Positions 23,801 to 31,012 of a stretch of 42,286 bases of DNA are shown here, one piece after another; positions within the stretch are counted from its first letter, which is position 1, and each line of letters opens with the position of its first letter. A model generated the notes under the pieces. That model searched no databases, was not told where the DNA came from, and saw only the letters and a list, made by a program, of their open reading frames with translations. Made by a program: the position numbers and the translations under genes. Source of the DNA: Streptomyces sp. McG3 (GTDB lineage Bacteria > Actinomycetota > Actinomycetes > Streptomycetales > Streptomycetaceae); NCBI RefSeq assembly GCF_018619185.1, contig NZ_JAAXYC010000034.1, forward strand, positions 1 to 42,286, read 5' to 3'.

Positions 23801-24092
23801 CTTCCCCCGGGTCCATCGTCTGGCACCCGAACTGCACACCGCCCTGCGCGAGGTGGCCAGGGCCGGCGGGCGGCTCGGTATCCATCTGATCATGTCCGCC
23901 GATCACATGGACCTGGTGGCCACCGACGAAGCCTTCGTCAGTCGGTGTGCCCGCGTCGACTTGCTGAGCCGGACCGTCGAGGGCGGCGCCCTGTCACTGG
24001 ACGGGGCCGTTCTCCGCATCCGTTCCGAAGAGGGACCGGTCTACTTCACCACGGGGCGCGAGTCGACCACCGGGACACAGCGGCGAACATGA
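20853..24092 (+). CDS. SAV_2336/vWA-like protein fused to pseudokinase and EccC/FtsK-like domain
   Basis: A 1079-aa protein, GTG start coupled to MoxR. Residues 1-40 and about 130-345 match SAV_2336 N-terminal proteins: RALRPLKQMRPDFLRSELD, then the vWA-like WLDLTVLVDDGVSMLLWQG with a degenerate MIDAS (DDGVS). Residues about 585-835 have a kinase fold: VIRRL where VAIK is expected, HGALTSGRVLI (714 onward) for HRDLKPxN, GWL for DFG, but intact YRAPELN and ADVYALG. It is therefore a pseudokinase. Residues about 855-1065 follow an EccC/FtsK ATPase: GPHLL (871-875), QGRPARVRRDLL in place of the P-loop, FILADYD, LIVAMDDFP (977-985), GIHLIMSADHMDL. Both enzyme folds seem dead, suggesting a scaffold or sensor. 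Confidence 0.85.
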   Translation: MTAGPELGRIRRALAADGEPLDAEELLDVLWLAARLPLSAATALARAAALAEPPDAVPAHQDTDGPTPVASPLPGHDAQNTATTDAGPGPVLRPAKETGLHAAPVAQQPPARSDRPAMAVRAPGVKALGGAELRLGRALRPLKQMRPDFLRSELDINATVTAMAETGLPEAVLRPATTRWLDLTVLVDDGVSMLLWQGLASELRRLLERCGAFRQVRVHGLGTRGPTGPRLRSRPYGASAATLPLSAVLDPSGNTLLLVVSDGVGRSWRDGSMHEALLRAASAGPTAVVHTLPRRLWAGTGIDARSWRVTARRRGAANRSWRVEDPLLPPELAPFDGVPVPVLATDGDVVGTWSRLIGSPGETALLPLLTLPPRTVPAPEPPHSPHRDRTVGAQEAVTRFRDSASADAYRLAAHLASVAPLPVPVMRIVQHAVTPAVDTSHLVEVFLGGLMLSADETERPPHQRTFDFAEETRQILLGTVPPAELVRTTRRVTAHLSELSGSPADFPAWLPHPGGSDRVSADSRRPFGWVGDTLLRRLGVSPPDVSEHETPPPSPDDELRPLPPGPALALDTTRWRRLTVSDQRFEGRWALPYDVFAEYGPVESGVFLAHDGEGHLLVIRRLADEPDAHDLIATEVLALQRMNGSCSPLLMAWEPDHEQPWHAVLCSLDEPSQPAPNLHDFTGRHGLLHHAGLLAVARQLAGGLARAHELGLVHGALTSGRVLIAGRDAQILGWLTASVDDVDSRYWSVHRQHPRYRAPELNDATEGPSREADVYALGCVLVEAAVGQGYYGGPSDALEAARESLEPAFIGILRACLHDDPARRPAALQLRQALDSLANRETDPLTIALGFDAELNSVRLDLRGDSGSGEGPHLLCQGRPARVRRDLLLGVLEQISHQGGDGVDFILADYDNLSGFDRFAQRPRDVAFLGLRRGGTDVLTLGNLLRREMRRRENVWSWRSTPAGARGASEQGRPPHLIVAMDDFPRVHRLAPELHTALREVARAGGRLGIHLIMSADHMDLVATDEAFVSRCARVDLLSRTVEGGALSLDGAVLRIRSEEGPVYFTTGRESTTGTQRRT

Positions 24093-24145
24093 ACGGCGGG
24101 CCCTACCGGCGCCCGGTCCACACGGCACGTCGCGACGAAGCCCCC

Positions 24146-24195
24146 GCGGCGGCCGGTGTCGGAGTCCTGTACGGGACTCCGACACCGGCCGCCGC
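24146..24195. terminator. Strong bidirectional terminator with a 22-bp stem
   Basis: A perfect inverted repeat (arms 24146-24167 and 24174-24195, starting GCGGCGGCCGGTGTC) with a 6-nt loop separates the convergent vWA-fusion gene and htpG. It is the longest hairpin between convergent genes in this half of the window, and it marks the end of the accessory cluster. Confidence 0.9.
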
Positions 24196-24220
24196 GTCTG
24201 TGCAGGGCCGTTCCCTGTGC

Positions 24221-26137
24221 CTACAGGGTGCGGGCCAGGCGGTCGGCGAGCAGCCGGGTGAAGCGCGCCGGATCGGGCAGGTCGCCCCCTTCGGCGAGCA
24301 GTGCGCTGCCGTAGATCAGCTCGGCGACCTCCGTGAGCGTGGGATCCTCGGCGTCCGCGTCGTGTGCTGTGCGCAGCGCGGTGACCAGCGGGTGCGAGGG
24401 GTTGAGTTCCAGGATCCTCTTGACGGTGGGCATCTGCTGGCCCATCGCCCGGTACATCTTCTCCAGGGTCGGTGTCACGTCGTGGGCGTCGCCGACGATG
24501 CAGGCTGCCGAGGTGGTCAGACGTGATGACAGGCGGACCTGCTTGACCTGGTCGGACAGGGCGGTGGTCAGCCAGGGCAGCAGGACGGCGAAGTCCTCCT
24601 CGCGCTGGGCCCTGGCGGCTTCGCCCTCCTTCTCGTCGTCGGTGGACTCGCCGAGATCGACCTGGCCCTTGGCGATGGACTGCAGGGGGTGGCCGTCGAA
24701 AGCCGGGACCCGGTCGACCCACACCTCGTCGACGGGGTCGGTGAGGATCAGGACCTCGTAGCCGTTCGCGGCGACGGCTTCCATGTGGGGGGAGTTCTCC
24801 ACCATCGCGCGGCTCTCACCGGTCAGGTAGTAGATGGTGTCCTGGCCGTCCTTCATACGCTCGACGTACTCACGCAGCGTGGTGGTCCTGTCGGGGTCGT
24901 GGGTGGAGGCTACCGACACCAGCTGAAGCAGGGACTCGGTGTTGTCCGCGTCCTCGACCAGGCCTTCCTTCAGGGCCCGGCCGAACTGCTCCCACACCGT
25001 TGTGTAGCGCTCGGCGTCCTTGGACTGCATGTCCTTGAGGGCGCCGAGGACCTTCTTGACCAGGCGTCGGCGGACACCGTGAATCTGGCGGTCGTGCTGG
25101 AGGATCTCGCGCGAGACGTTCAGCGACAGGTCGTGGGCGTCCACGACACCCTTGACGAAGCGCAGGTAGCTGGGCATGAGCGCTTCGCAGTCGTCCATGA
25201 TGAACACCCGTTTGACGTACAGCTGCACGCCCGGCTTGGTCTCGCGGGAGAAGAGGTCGAAGGGCGCCTGCGAGGGGATGAACAGCAGAGCCTCGTACTC
25301 GAAGGTGCCTTCGGCGCGCATGTGGACCGTCTCGGCCGGGGGCAGCCAGTCGTGGCTGATCTGCTGGTAGAACTCGTTGTACTCGTCCTCGGTCACCTCG
25401 GTGCGGGGGCGGGCCCACAGTGCCTTCATCGAGTTGAGCGTGTCGGTCTCGCGGGTGGTCGCGCCATCGGCGGCGGTCCGCTCGGTGGCCATGCGGATGG
25501 GCCAGCGGATGAAGTCCGAGTACTGCTTGACGATCTGACGGATCTTCGGCTCGGAGAGGTAGTCGGCGCGTCCGTCCTCGCTGTCGGCGGGCTTCAGGTG
25601 CAGGGTGACCGAGGTGCCCACGGGGAGGCCGTCGACGTCCTGGATGGCGTAGGTGCCCTCGCCGTCGGACTCCCACCGGGTGCCGGTGTCGGTGCCGGCC
25701 CGCCGGGTGCGCAGGGTGACCTTGTCGGCGACCATGAAGGCCGAGTAGAAGCCGACGCCGAACTGCCCGATCAGATTCTCGGCGGTGGCGGCGTCCTGCG
25801 ACTCCTTGATCTTCTCCAGCAGGCCGGCGGTGCCGGACTTGGCGATCGTGCCGATCAGCTCCACCAGGTCCTCGCGGGTCATACCGATCCCGTTGTCACG
25901 GACGGTCAAGGTGCGTGCTTCCGGGTCGACTTCCAGCGAAATGTGCAGGTCGGCCGATTCGGTCTCGAGGCTGGAGTCGGTCAGCGATTCCAGCCGCAGC
26001 TTGTCCAGGGCGTCGGAGGCGTTGGAGATCAGCTCGCGCAGGAAGATGTCCTTGTTCGAGTAGATCGAGTGAATCACCAGCCGGAGCAACTGGCGGGTCT
26101 CCGCCTGGAATTCCAGCGTCTCGACACTGCCGCTCAT
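24221..26137 (-). CDS. htpG: Hsp90 molecular chaperone HtpG
   Basis: A 638-aa protein; ATG 26137 (MSGSVETLEFQAETRQLL) is the family start, and an ATG 27 bp earlier would add only a non-conserved leader. The GHKL ATPase motifs are NKDIFLRELISNASDALDKL, TVRDNGIGMTREDL and IGQFGVGFYSAFMV. The middle domain carries GVVDAHDLSLNVSREILQHD with the catalytic arginine, and the C-terminal dimerisation domain ends LLADRLARTL. Full length and intact. It assists folding of client proteins after stress. A regulator-like gene lies 130 bp upstream on the same strand. Confidence 0.98.
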   Translation of the reverse strand: MSGSVETLEFQAETRQLLRLVIHSIYSNKDIFLRELISNASDALDKLRLESLTDSSLETESADLHISLEVDPEARTLTVRDNGIGMTREDLVELIGTIAKSGTAGLLEKIKESQDAATAENLIGQFGVGFYSAFMVADKVTLRTRRAGTDTGTRWESDGEGTYAIQDVDGLPVGTSVTLHLKPADSEDGRADYLSEPKIRQIVKQYSDFIRWPIRMATERTAADGATTRETDTLNSMKALWARPRTEVTEDEYNEFYQQISHDWLPPAETVHMRAEGTFEYEALLFIPSQAPFDLFSRETKPGVQLYVKRVFIMDDCEALMPSYLRFVKGVVDAHDLSLNVSREILQHDRQIHGVRRRLVKKVLGALKDMQSKDAERYTTVWEQFGRALKEGLVEDADNTESLLQLVSVASTHDPDRTTTLREYVERMKDGQDTIYYLTGESRAMVENSPHMEAVAANGYEVLILTDPVDEVWVDRVPAFDGHPLQSIAKGQVDLGESTDDEKEGEAARAQREEDFAVLLPWLTTALSDQVKQVRLSSRLTTSAACIVGDAHDVTPTLEKMYRAMGQQMPTVKRILELNPSHPLVTALRTAHDADAEDPTLTEVAELIYGSALLAEGGDLPDPARFTRLLADRLARTL

Positions 26138-26267
26138 GTGGATCTCTTTCTGTGGGAACGTCATGAAGGGAACAGGAGCAGGGCCGGGACGGGTCGTTGA
26201 CCGTCACCGGCGTGGTTCGGGATGGGCTCGGGTCACACCCGCTTGGGGTGCCTCTGTGTCGTGGGAG

Positions 26268-26918
26268 TCAGTCATCGCCAGGGGCATGGCTGTGCGTCGG
26301 GGCATCCAGGGCGTCCAGGGATGCGACGAGCCCGGTGTGGCGGGCATCGAGGTAGGGGCGGATGCCCGCCAGGGGGGCGATGAGCTCAGCGGCGTCGGCG
26401 GCGCCGAGAGCGGCGTGCAGGGCGTCCTGGGCCGAGCGCGCGCCGGGCGCGAGGTGGGCGAGCGCGGCGATCTGCCCGGAGAGCCGGCGCAGGTCGGCGG
26501 CGTTGGCGCGGGCCCAGTTGGCGGTGGCGCGGTCGGCGGCTCTTGCCTGACGGGTGGCCGCCACGCGCTGCTCGCCCGTGGTTCCGGCGGCGCCGGGGCG
26601 GCCGCGCAGGTAGCGGCGTTCGGCGGCCTGGCGGCTGGCGACACCGAGAGGGCGGGCGAGATCGGCCCAGCTCGCGCCCGCGCCGCGGGCGGTTTCGATC
26701 AGGCCGGTCTCCCAGCCGGCGAGATGCTCGCGCACCTGCCGCAGCAGCATCAGGGAGGCCAGCGCCTGCTCGGGGCCGGGGCCCACGGCGTCGAGGGGCT
26801 CGCCCTGCGCGTCGCGCAGAGCGTCGTCCATGGCGGCAAGGGCCGCCGCGGCGGCGATGAAGGACGCCGGGCTGTGGGCGCCGTTACTGGCCGTGGGCGG
26901 CCGGTCTGCTGCGTTCAC
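26268..26918 (-). CDS. HTH protein of the Hsp18-regulator-like type
   Basis: A 216-aa alanine-rich protein from GTG 26918 with a strong ribosome site (GGGGGAGG). The segment LLRQVREHLAGWETGLIETA then RGAGASWADLARPLGVASRQ and AAERRYLRGRPG holds a helix-turn-helix-like stretch. It resembles a Streptomyces group annotated as Hsp18 transcriptional regulators. The C-terminal half is helical (ADLRRLSGQIAALAHLAPGA). It precedes htpG on the same strand, so control of heat-shock genes is reasonable. I cannot confirm DNA binding, and an unrelated helical protein is the alternative. Confidence 0.6.
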   Translation of the reverse strand: MNAADRPPTASNGAHSPASFIAAAAALAAMDDALRDAQGEPLDAVGPGPEQALASLMLLRQVREHLAGWETGLIETARGAGASWADLARPLGVASRQAAERRYLRGRPGAAGTTGEQRVAATRQARAADRATANWARANAADLRRLSGQIAALAHLAPGARSAQDALHAALGAADAAELIAPLAGIRPYLDARHTGLVASLDALDAPTHSHAPGDD

Positions 26919-26960
26919 GGCACCTCCCCCGTCCTGTCAGCGGGCCGACGACTTCAGAAG

Positions 26961-26986
26961 TGTCATCCATTGGACGACAAATGACA
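26961..26986. promoter_or_regulatory. Inverted repeat TGTCAT-N14-ATGACA
   Basis: A 6-bp dyad in an unusually AT-rich patch 43 bp upstream of the Hsp18-regulator-like gene. Position and base composition suit its promoter and an autoregulatory site. It does not match the HAIR box of HspR. Confidence 0.4.
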
Positions 26987-27006
26987 ACGGGATCATTGCA
27001 GCACAT

Positions 27007-27083
27007 CGGCCGCAACAGCGACAGCTGGTGGGCTTCCCTGAACGGAGACGCCCACCAGCTCGGTGGCGGCGATGCTGCGGCCG
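27007..27083. repeat. Nested inverted repeats forming one long hairpin
   Basis: The inner arms AGCTGGTGGGC (27023-27033) and GCCCACCAGCT (27050-27060) are perfect. The outer arms 27007-27020 and 27070-27083 pair at 12 of 14 positions. RNA from either strand would fold into a two-stage stem. It could be a terminator, a small RNA or a mobile-element remnant. Confidence 0.75.
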
Positions 27084-27315
27084 CACTCGGAATGCGTGAC
27101 CTGCTTCGGCCACCTGGCACACGACTTCCCCTCGACTACCGAATGCGCGCGGCCATCGTCCAGCAGTGGACCGACGCGACGGCGGTCGACTCGGTGCGGC
27201 TCCTCAGTGATCAGGGAACCCTCCGCCACGGCTGCGGCTCGTGCCGCGCAACAAGGAGGTTCACCGGCCTCGGTGGGAATTTCGCGAGCGGGCGGCCCGA
27301 AACTCGGCTGTCGAT

Positions 27316-27360
27316 ACGTACGTCGGTGTGATGCCATCAGCGCATCACACCGACGTACGT
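27316..27360. repeat. Perfect 19-bp inverted repeat, 7-nt loop
   Basis: The arms are ACGTACGTCGGTGTGATGC and its exact complement, spaced by CATCAGC. It ends 71 bp before the methyltransferase start. It may be a terminator for an upstream transcript or an operator, and its composition is less GC-biased than its surroundings. Confidence 0.85.
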
Positions 27361-27431
27361 GGAAACCGGAGGTCATCACCGGACGCCCCGGAAGTCGTAG
27401 CCACTGCTGCCCGCGTACCAACCCGCCGAGC

Positions 27432-28301
27432 ATGACGAAGGATTCCGTGCATCACTCCGACCTACGCGCCAAGGCTCCCTCGCTCGCGGCCGGCATGGCC
27501 GCCGCCGATCACGGCCCGGACATCCAGCTGGCCCAGACTCGCCACCGAGCGGCGCTCGTGGCGAGCTGGGACATCACACCGGGCTCCACCATCCTCGAAC
27601 TCGGCTGCGGTCAAGGCGATATGACCGCCGTCCTCGCAGAAGCGGTCGGACCCACCGGGCGCGTGGTGGCCACCGACGTGGCCGAACCCTCCTACGGAGC
27701 ACCTGTCACCCTGGGAGAATCGGCAGCCCGGCTCTCAGCCGGCCCTCTCGGGTCCCGCATCGACTTCCGCTTCACCACCGACGTGCTCGACCCATCGGTC
27801 GAATTCCCCGAAAGCACCTTCGACCACGTGGTGCTCGCACATTGCTCCTGGTACTTCGCCTCGCTTGCACAGCTGCGAGACACACTCGCCCGGGTACGGC
27901 CGTGGGCGCGACGCCTCTGGTTCACCGAATGGGACTTGACCCCTGCATCCGACGACCAGCTGGCGCACCTCCTCGCCGTGCTGATCCAGGGACAGATCGA
28001 GGCCGCAGGGTCGCACGGCCAGGGCAACGTTCGCACGCCCTTCTCCCGCGAGGCGCTGCTGCGGCTTCTGCCGGAGGCCGGCTGGACGGCCGACGGGAGC
28101 AGGCCGGTCGACACCGAAGATCTGCAGGATGGCGACTGGGAAATCGCGGCCTGCCGCGACCTGACCGCAGCACACGAGCGTATGGCCGCGCTACCCGAGC
28201 CGCTGCGACAGCTCGTCCTGAGCCAGACCGACGTTCTCCAGGCCGTCGCCAAGCCGCGCGGCAATCGCTCGCTCCCCGCGTACACAGTCACCGCGCGTTG
28301 A
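27432..28301 (+). CDS. SAM-dependent class I methyltransferase
   Basis: A 289-aa protein. I choose ATG 27432 (MTKDSVHHSDLRAKAPSLAA), since the open frame further upstream crosses the inverted repeat and shows no domain. Motif I is ILELGCGQGDMTAVLAEAVG (about residues 55-74), motif II VVATDVAEP, and the motif IV/V region is TFDHVVLAHCSWYF. The C-terminal part (REALLRLLPEAGWT) is a typical methyltransferase lid. The substrate is not indicated by the sequence or by neighbours. The family is certain; a small-molecule methyltransferase is more likely than an RNA or protein one. Confidence 0.88.
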   Translation: MTKDSVHHSDLRAKAPSLAAGMAAADHGPDIQLAQTRHRAALVASWDITPGSTILELGCGQGDMTAVLAEAVGPTGRVVATDVAEPSYGAPVTLGESAARLSAGPLGSRIDFRFTTDVLDPSVEFPESTFDHVVLAHCSWYFASLAQLRDTLARVRPWARRLWFTEWDLTPASDDQLAHLLAVLIQGQIEAAGSHGQGNVRTPFSREALLRLLPEAGWTADGSRPVDTEDLQDGDWEIAACRDLTAAHERMAALPEPLRQLVLSQTDVLQAVAKPRGNRSLPAYTVTAR

Positions 28302-28360
28302 ATACCTCCTGTCCCTCCTCGGTCCCTCGCGCTGCGATGGCCTGTTCCTCGCGGGGGTGC

Positions 28361-28740
28361 CCAGATGTGTTACCGCAGTACGTTGACGTGCTCAGCCCGC
28401 CCCGTGACGATCTGGCCAGAATCCGTCCTGGGCCATGTGGCGCCTGGAGCAGCCTCTGACCGTTCACCAGTTGGCCTGCCACGCGGCCCTGTCGCGGCGC
28501 ACCTTCATCCGTCGCTTCGGCGAGGAGACCGGCATGCCGCCCGTGCGGTGGCTCACGCTGCAGCGGGTGCTGGTCACCCGGCGGCTCCTGAAGACCTCTG
28601 ACTTGTCCGTCGAACGGATCGCCGCGGCTTCCGGTCTTGGCACCGCCGATGACTTTCGCATCGGCTTTCGCCGGGAGACCGGCTCGCTCCCCGGCGACTA
28701 CCGCCGCCGGCACCGCCTTGCGGCCGATGTGAGGGGCTGA
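28361..28740 (+). pseudogene. Frameshifted, truncated GlxA/AraC-type regulator
   Basis: From 28435 one frame gives a complete AraC double helix-turn-helix: LTVHQLACHAALSRRTFIRR, RWLTLQRVLVTRRLLKTSDL and VERIAAASGLGTADDFRIGF. Just upstream, another frame reads DVLPQYVDVLSPPRDDLARI, the linker found before the HTH in GlxA family regulators. The join needs a frameshift near 28405-28425 (DDLARI into SWAMWRLEQ). The N-terminal DJ-1/PfpI domain of about 180 residues is missing because the methyltransferase gene ends at 28301. I read it as a pseudogene; ATG 28435 could still make a free DNA-binding domain. Confidence 0.7.
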
Positions 28741-29132
28741 GCGACGCGCGCGACAGATTCGGCTGCTCATTCCGTTTCGCACCAGACCTCACGAGACGCC
28801 GCTGGTGACCAGTCGATCCCACGGCTGGGAGGTCCGGGCGCGCGGAGGCGGGTGAGTGGTCCACGTGCTCGACAGGGACAGCGCGTTCGCGGCAGCGGGT
28901 CCTGTGCGCAGGGCCGCCTTCGGCACTGAGACGCCCCAGGTGGCGACCACCATCCTGGTGACGCCGCGGCCCGCGGGGACCGGCGATCCACGGCCGGCCG
29001 ATCCGCACCGGCCCGGTCGGTAGCCTGGCCACGCGAACGGCGGCGCCGCGGAGGCGCCCCGGCCACAGGACGCAGCACACGGTCAGGACGCACCCCGCGC
29101 CGGACATGGGTGGTGCGATCGGAGAGGTAAGA
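28741..29132. other. Intergenic stretch with a possible decayed coding fragment
   Basis: About 390 bp before the glutaminase gene. A 55-codon frame at 28856-29023 (GTG start) reads VVHVLDRDSAFAAAGPVRRA then AFGTETPQVATTILVTPRPA. The pattern faintly recalls the C-terminal half of RidA-type proteins, but it is short and I am not confident. GC-rich hairpins near 29040-29060 may form part of the leader. Nothing else was recognised. Confidence 0.3.
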
Positions 29133-30416
29133 ATGCGGCCCATCATTCCCGACTATCTGGCCGAGGTACTGGGGCAGGTGGAGCCGGACGCCTCCGGGGA
29201 ACCGGCCGCCTACATCCCCGAGCTGGCGGCGGCGGACCCCGAGCGCCTCGGCGCGGTCTTCGCCACCGTCGACGGGCGGGTGCACGGCGCAGGTGACATC
29301 GACGTCCCGTTCACGATCCAGTCGATCTCGAAGCCGTTCGCGTATGCCCTGGCGCTGGCCGACCGCGGTTTCGGCCCGGTGCTCGCCAAGGTGGGCGTCG
29401 AGCCTTCTGGGGAAGCGTTCAACGAGATCTCCCTGGAGAGCGGCACGGGACGCCCGCTCAATCCCATGATCAACGCCGGTGCGATCACCGTCCACTCCCT
29501 GGTCGCGGAGGCGGGAGCCGGCCCCGCCGAGCGGGTGCGACGCGTGCTCGACGGCCTCTCTGCCTTCGCCGGCCGTCGGCTGGGGATGGACGAGGCGGTG
29601 TGCGCGTCGGAGATGGAGCACGCGCACCGCAACCTCGCCATCGCGCACATGCTGCGCAGCCACGGCATCCTGACCGAGGACGTGCGGGCGGTCGTCGACG
29701 GCTACACCCGGCAGTGCTCGGTGCTCGTCACGACGCGGGATCTGGCCATGATGGCGGCGACACTGGCCAACCGCGGCGTGAACCCGCTCTCGGGTGAACA
29801 GGTGGTGCCGGAAGGGGTGGTGCGCCAGGTATTGAGCGTCATGTTCAGCTGTGGAATGTACGACGCCGCGGGTGACTGGACGACCCAGGTCGGCATCCCC
29901 GCGAAGAGCGGGGTGGCCGGCGGCCTGATCGGCGCGCTTCCCGGACGTATCGGCATCGCCACCTTCTCGCCGCGCCTGGACAGCCACGGAAACAGCGTCC
30001 GCGGGGTGTCCCTGTTCGAGCGCTTCTCCTCCGACATGGGCCTGCACGTGATGGAGGTCCCCTCCGCGGGGCGGGCGGTCGTGCGGTCCAGCCACGTCCT
30101 CGGCAGCGGACCCGACGCTCTCCGCGTTCTGGAACTCCAGGGCGGCATCGGCTTCGCGGGAGCCGAGCGTGTGGTGCGGGAGGTCCTGGACACCGATCCG
30201 CAGGAGGCCCGGGTGGCCATCGACCTCACACGGGTCCACGCGATCGACGACGTGGCCCGGCGCATGGTGCTGGAAATCGCGCGCCGGCTGACGCTGGACG
30301 GCCGGCAGGTCTACCTCGTCGACCCGGAAGCGGTCATCCCCGATCCCGAGCCCGGCGACGGCGGCCGGGTCACCGTCATCCGCGAGGTGCGTCAAGCGGT
30401 GCTCCCCACCGCGTGA
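29133..30416 (+). CDS. glsA: Glutaminase with C-terminal STAS domain
   Basis: A 427-aa protein from ATG 29133 behind GGAGAGG. Residues 1-305 are a beta-lactamase-fold glutaminase: FTIQSISKPFAYALALADRG with the Ser-x-x-Lys catalytic pair, RPLNPMINAGAITVHSLV, and VMFSCGMYDAAGDWTTQVG followed by PAKSGVAGGLIG. Residues about 330-427 form a STAS domain (ARVAIDLTRVHAIDDVARRM). The enzyme hydrolyses glutamine to glutamate and ammonia in the cytoplasm. STAS fusions occur in actinobacterial glutaminases, and the domain may sense or anchor. The gene is a single transcription unit. Confidence 0.95.
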   Translation: MRPIIPDYLAEVLGQVEPDASGEPAAYIPELAAADPERLGAVFATVDGRVHGAGDIDVPFTIQSISKPFAYALALADRGFGPVLAKVGVEPSGEAFNEISLESGTGRPLNPMINAGAITVHSLVAEAGAGPAERVRRVLDGLSAFAGRRLGMDEAVCASEMEHAHRNLAIAHMLRSHGILTEDVRAVVDGYTRQCSVLVTTRDLAMMAATLANRGVNPLSGEQVVPEGVVRQVLSVMFSCGMYDAAGDWTTQVGIPAKSGVAGGLIGALPGRIGIATFSPRLDSHGNSVRGVSLFERFSSDMGLHVMEVPSAGRAVVRSSHVLGSGPDALRVLELQGGIGFAGAERVVREVLDTDPQEARVAIDLTRVHAIDDVARRMVLEIARRLTLDGRQVYLVDPEAVIPDPEPGDGGRVTVIREVRQAVLPTA

Positions 30417-31012
30417 GCACCGTTCTCCCGGTGCGGGCCGCTGCGTGGTTCCGCGCCGGGACGTCGTGTCGGCCATCGCGCGTCGACACACCCGGCACGG
30501 CACGGCTCCTGGCAGCCACGGGTGAGGGGGGCGGACCTTCGCCCGGCCGCACGGCTTCGGCCGCCGCGAGCACATGAGCGACACCGTCCCGGACCATCAG
30601 GGATCCCGTGAGCGGGCGGGAGACCGCAGACCTGACGTCGGCGCCGCCCATGCCGACCAGGAGTCCGAGCAGACCCCTCGACGTCCCACCGCCTCGCGCG
30701 CGAGGCGGTGGGACGTCCGCCGCCGATGCCTGCCGAGGACGTCGTCCGCGTGCTGCTCGACCTCGGCCCGCACGGCCGGTACCGGGCCGGCGGCTTCGAC
30801 GCGCCGGCATGAGGAGACGCGGGTGCGGGTATCGCGTGCCGTCGGCCTGCGATGGCGGAACCGCCGCCCCTGGCGGGCACTGAGCAGGGCGGCACGATCC
30901 GCCGCCTGCCTCATCCGACGAAACCCCGCGGCGCCCACCGGCGCCCACGTGCCGTCGACGGCTGTCCGCTTGGCTCGCAGGGCCACGGCAGAACGGCTTT
31001 GGCGGCGGTTCC
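30417..31012. other. Non-coding interval between convergent genes
   Basis: About 600 bp separating the glutaminase from the convergent disulfide reductase. A weak stem GCACCG/CGGTGC (30417-30434) follows the glutaminase stop directly, and a 38-bp perfect palindrome lies at 30680-30717. One tiny frame (30726-30812, MPAEDVVRVLLDLGPHGRYR onward) reads like protein but is too short to assign. Otherwise nothing was recognised. Confidence 0.5.
30680..30717. terminator. Perfect 38-bp palindrome, probable bidirectional terminator
   Basis: The arms are GACGTCCCACCGCCTCGCG and its exact complement with no loop bases. It lies between convergent transcription units, 264 bp after glsA and 296 bp from the reductase stop. 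As RNA it would form a very stable hairpin from either strand. Confidence 0.7.

Larger units (their letters stand above)
26987..27431. other. Non-coding structured stretch without a recognisable gene
   Basis: No frame in either strand gives a protein I recognise; frames of 120-146 codons exist but look like high-GC artefacts, with no ribosome site or domain. The stretch holds two structures described separately: nested inverted repeats at 27007-27083 and a perfect 19-bp inverted repeat at 27316-27360 just before the methyltransferase gene. Confidence 0.55.

Noticed and set aside
24689..26200. A 503-codon open frame antisense to htpG
   Set aside because: Composition mirrors the Hsp90 frame; low-complexity Val/Gly/Leu protein with no recognisable domain.
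26138..26267. HAIR element (HspR box) upstream of htpG
   Set aside because: Looked for CTTGAGT-N7-ACTCAAG on both strands of the gap and found no match.
27063..27431. N-terminal extension of the methyltransferase by 123 codons
   Set aside because: The extension crosses a perfect inverted repeat and has no domain; ATG 27432 gives the normal family length.
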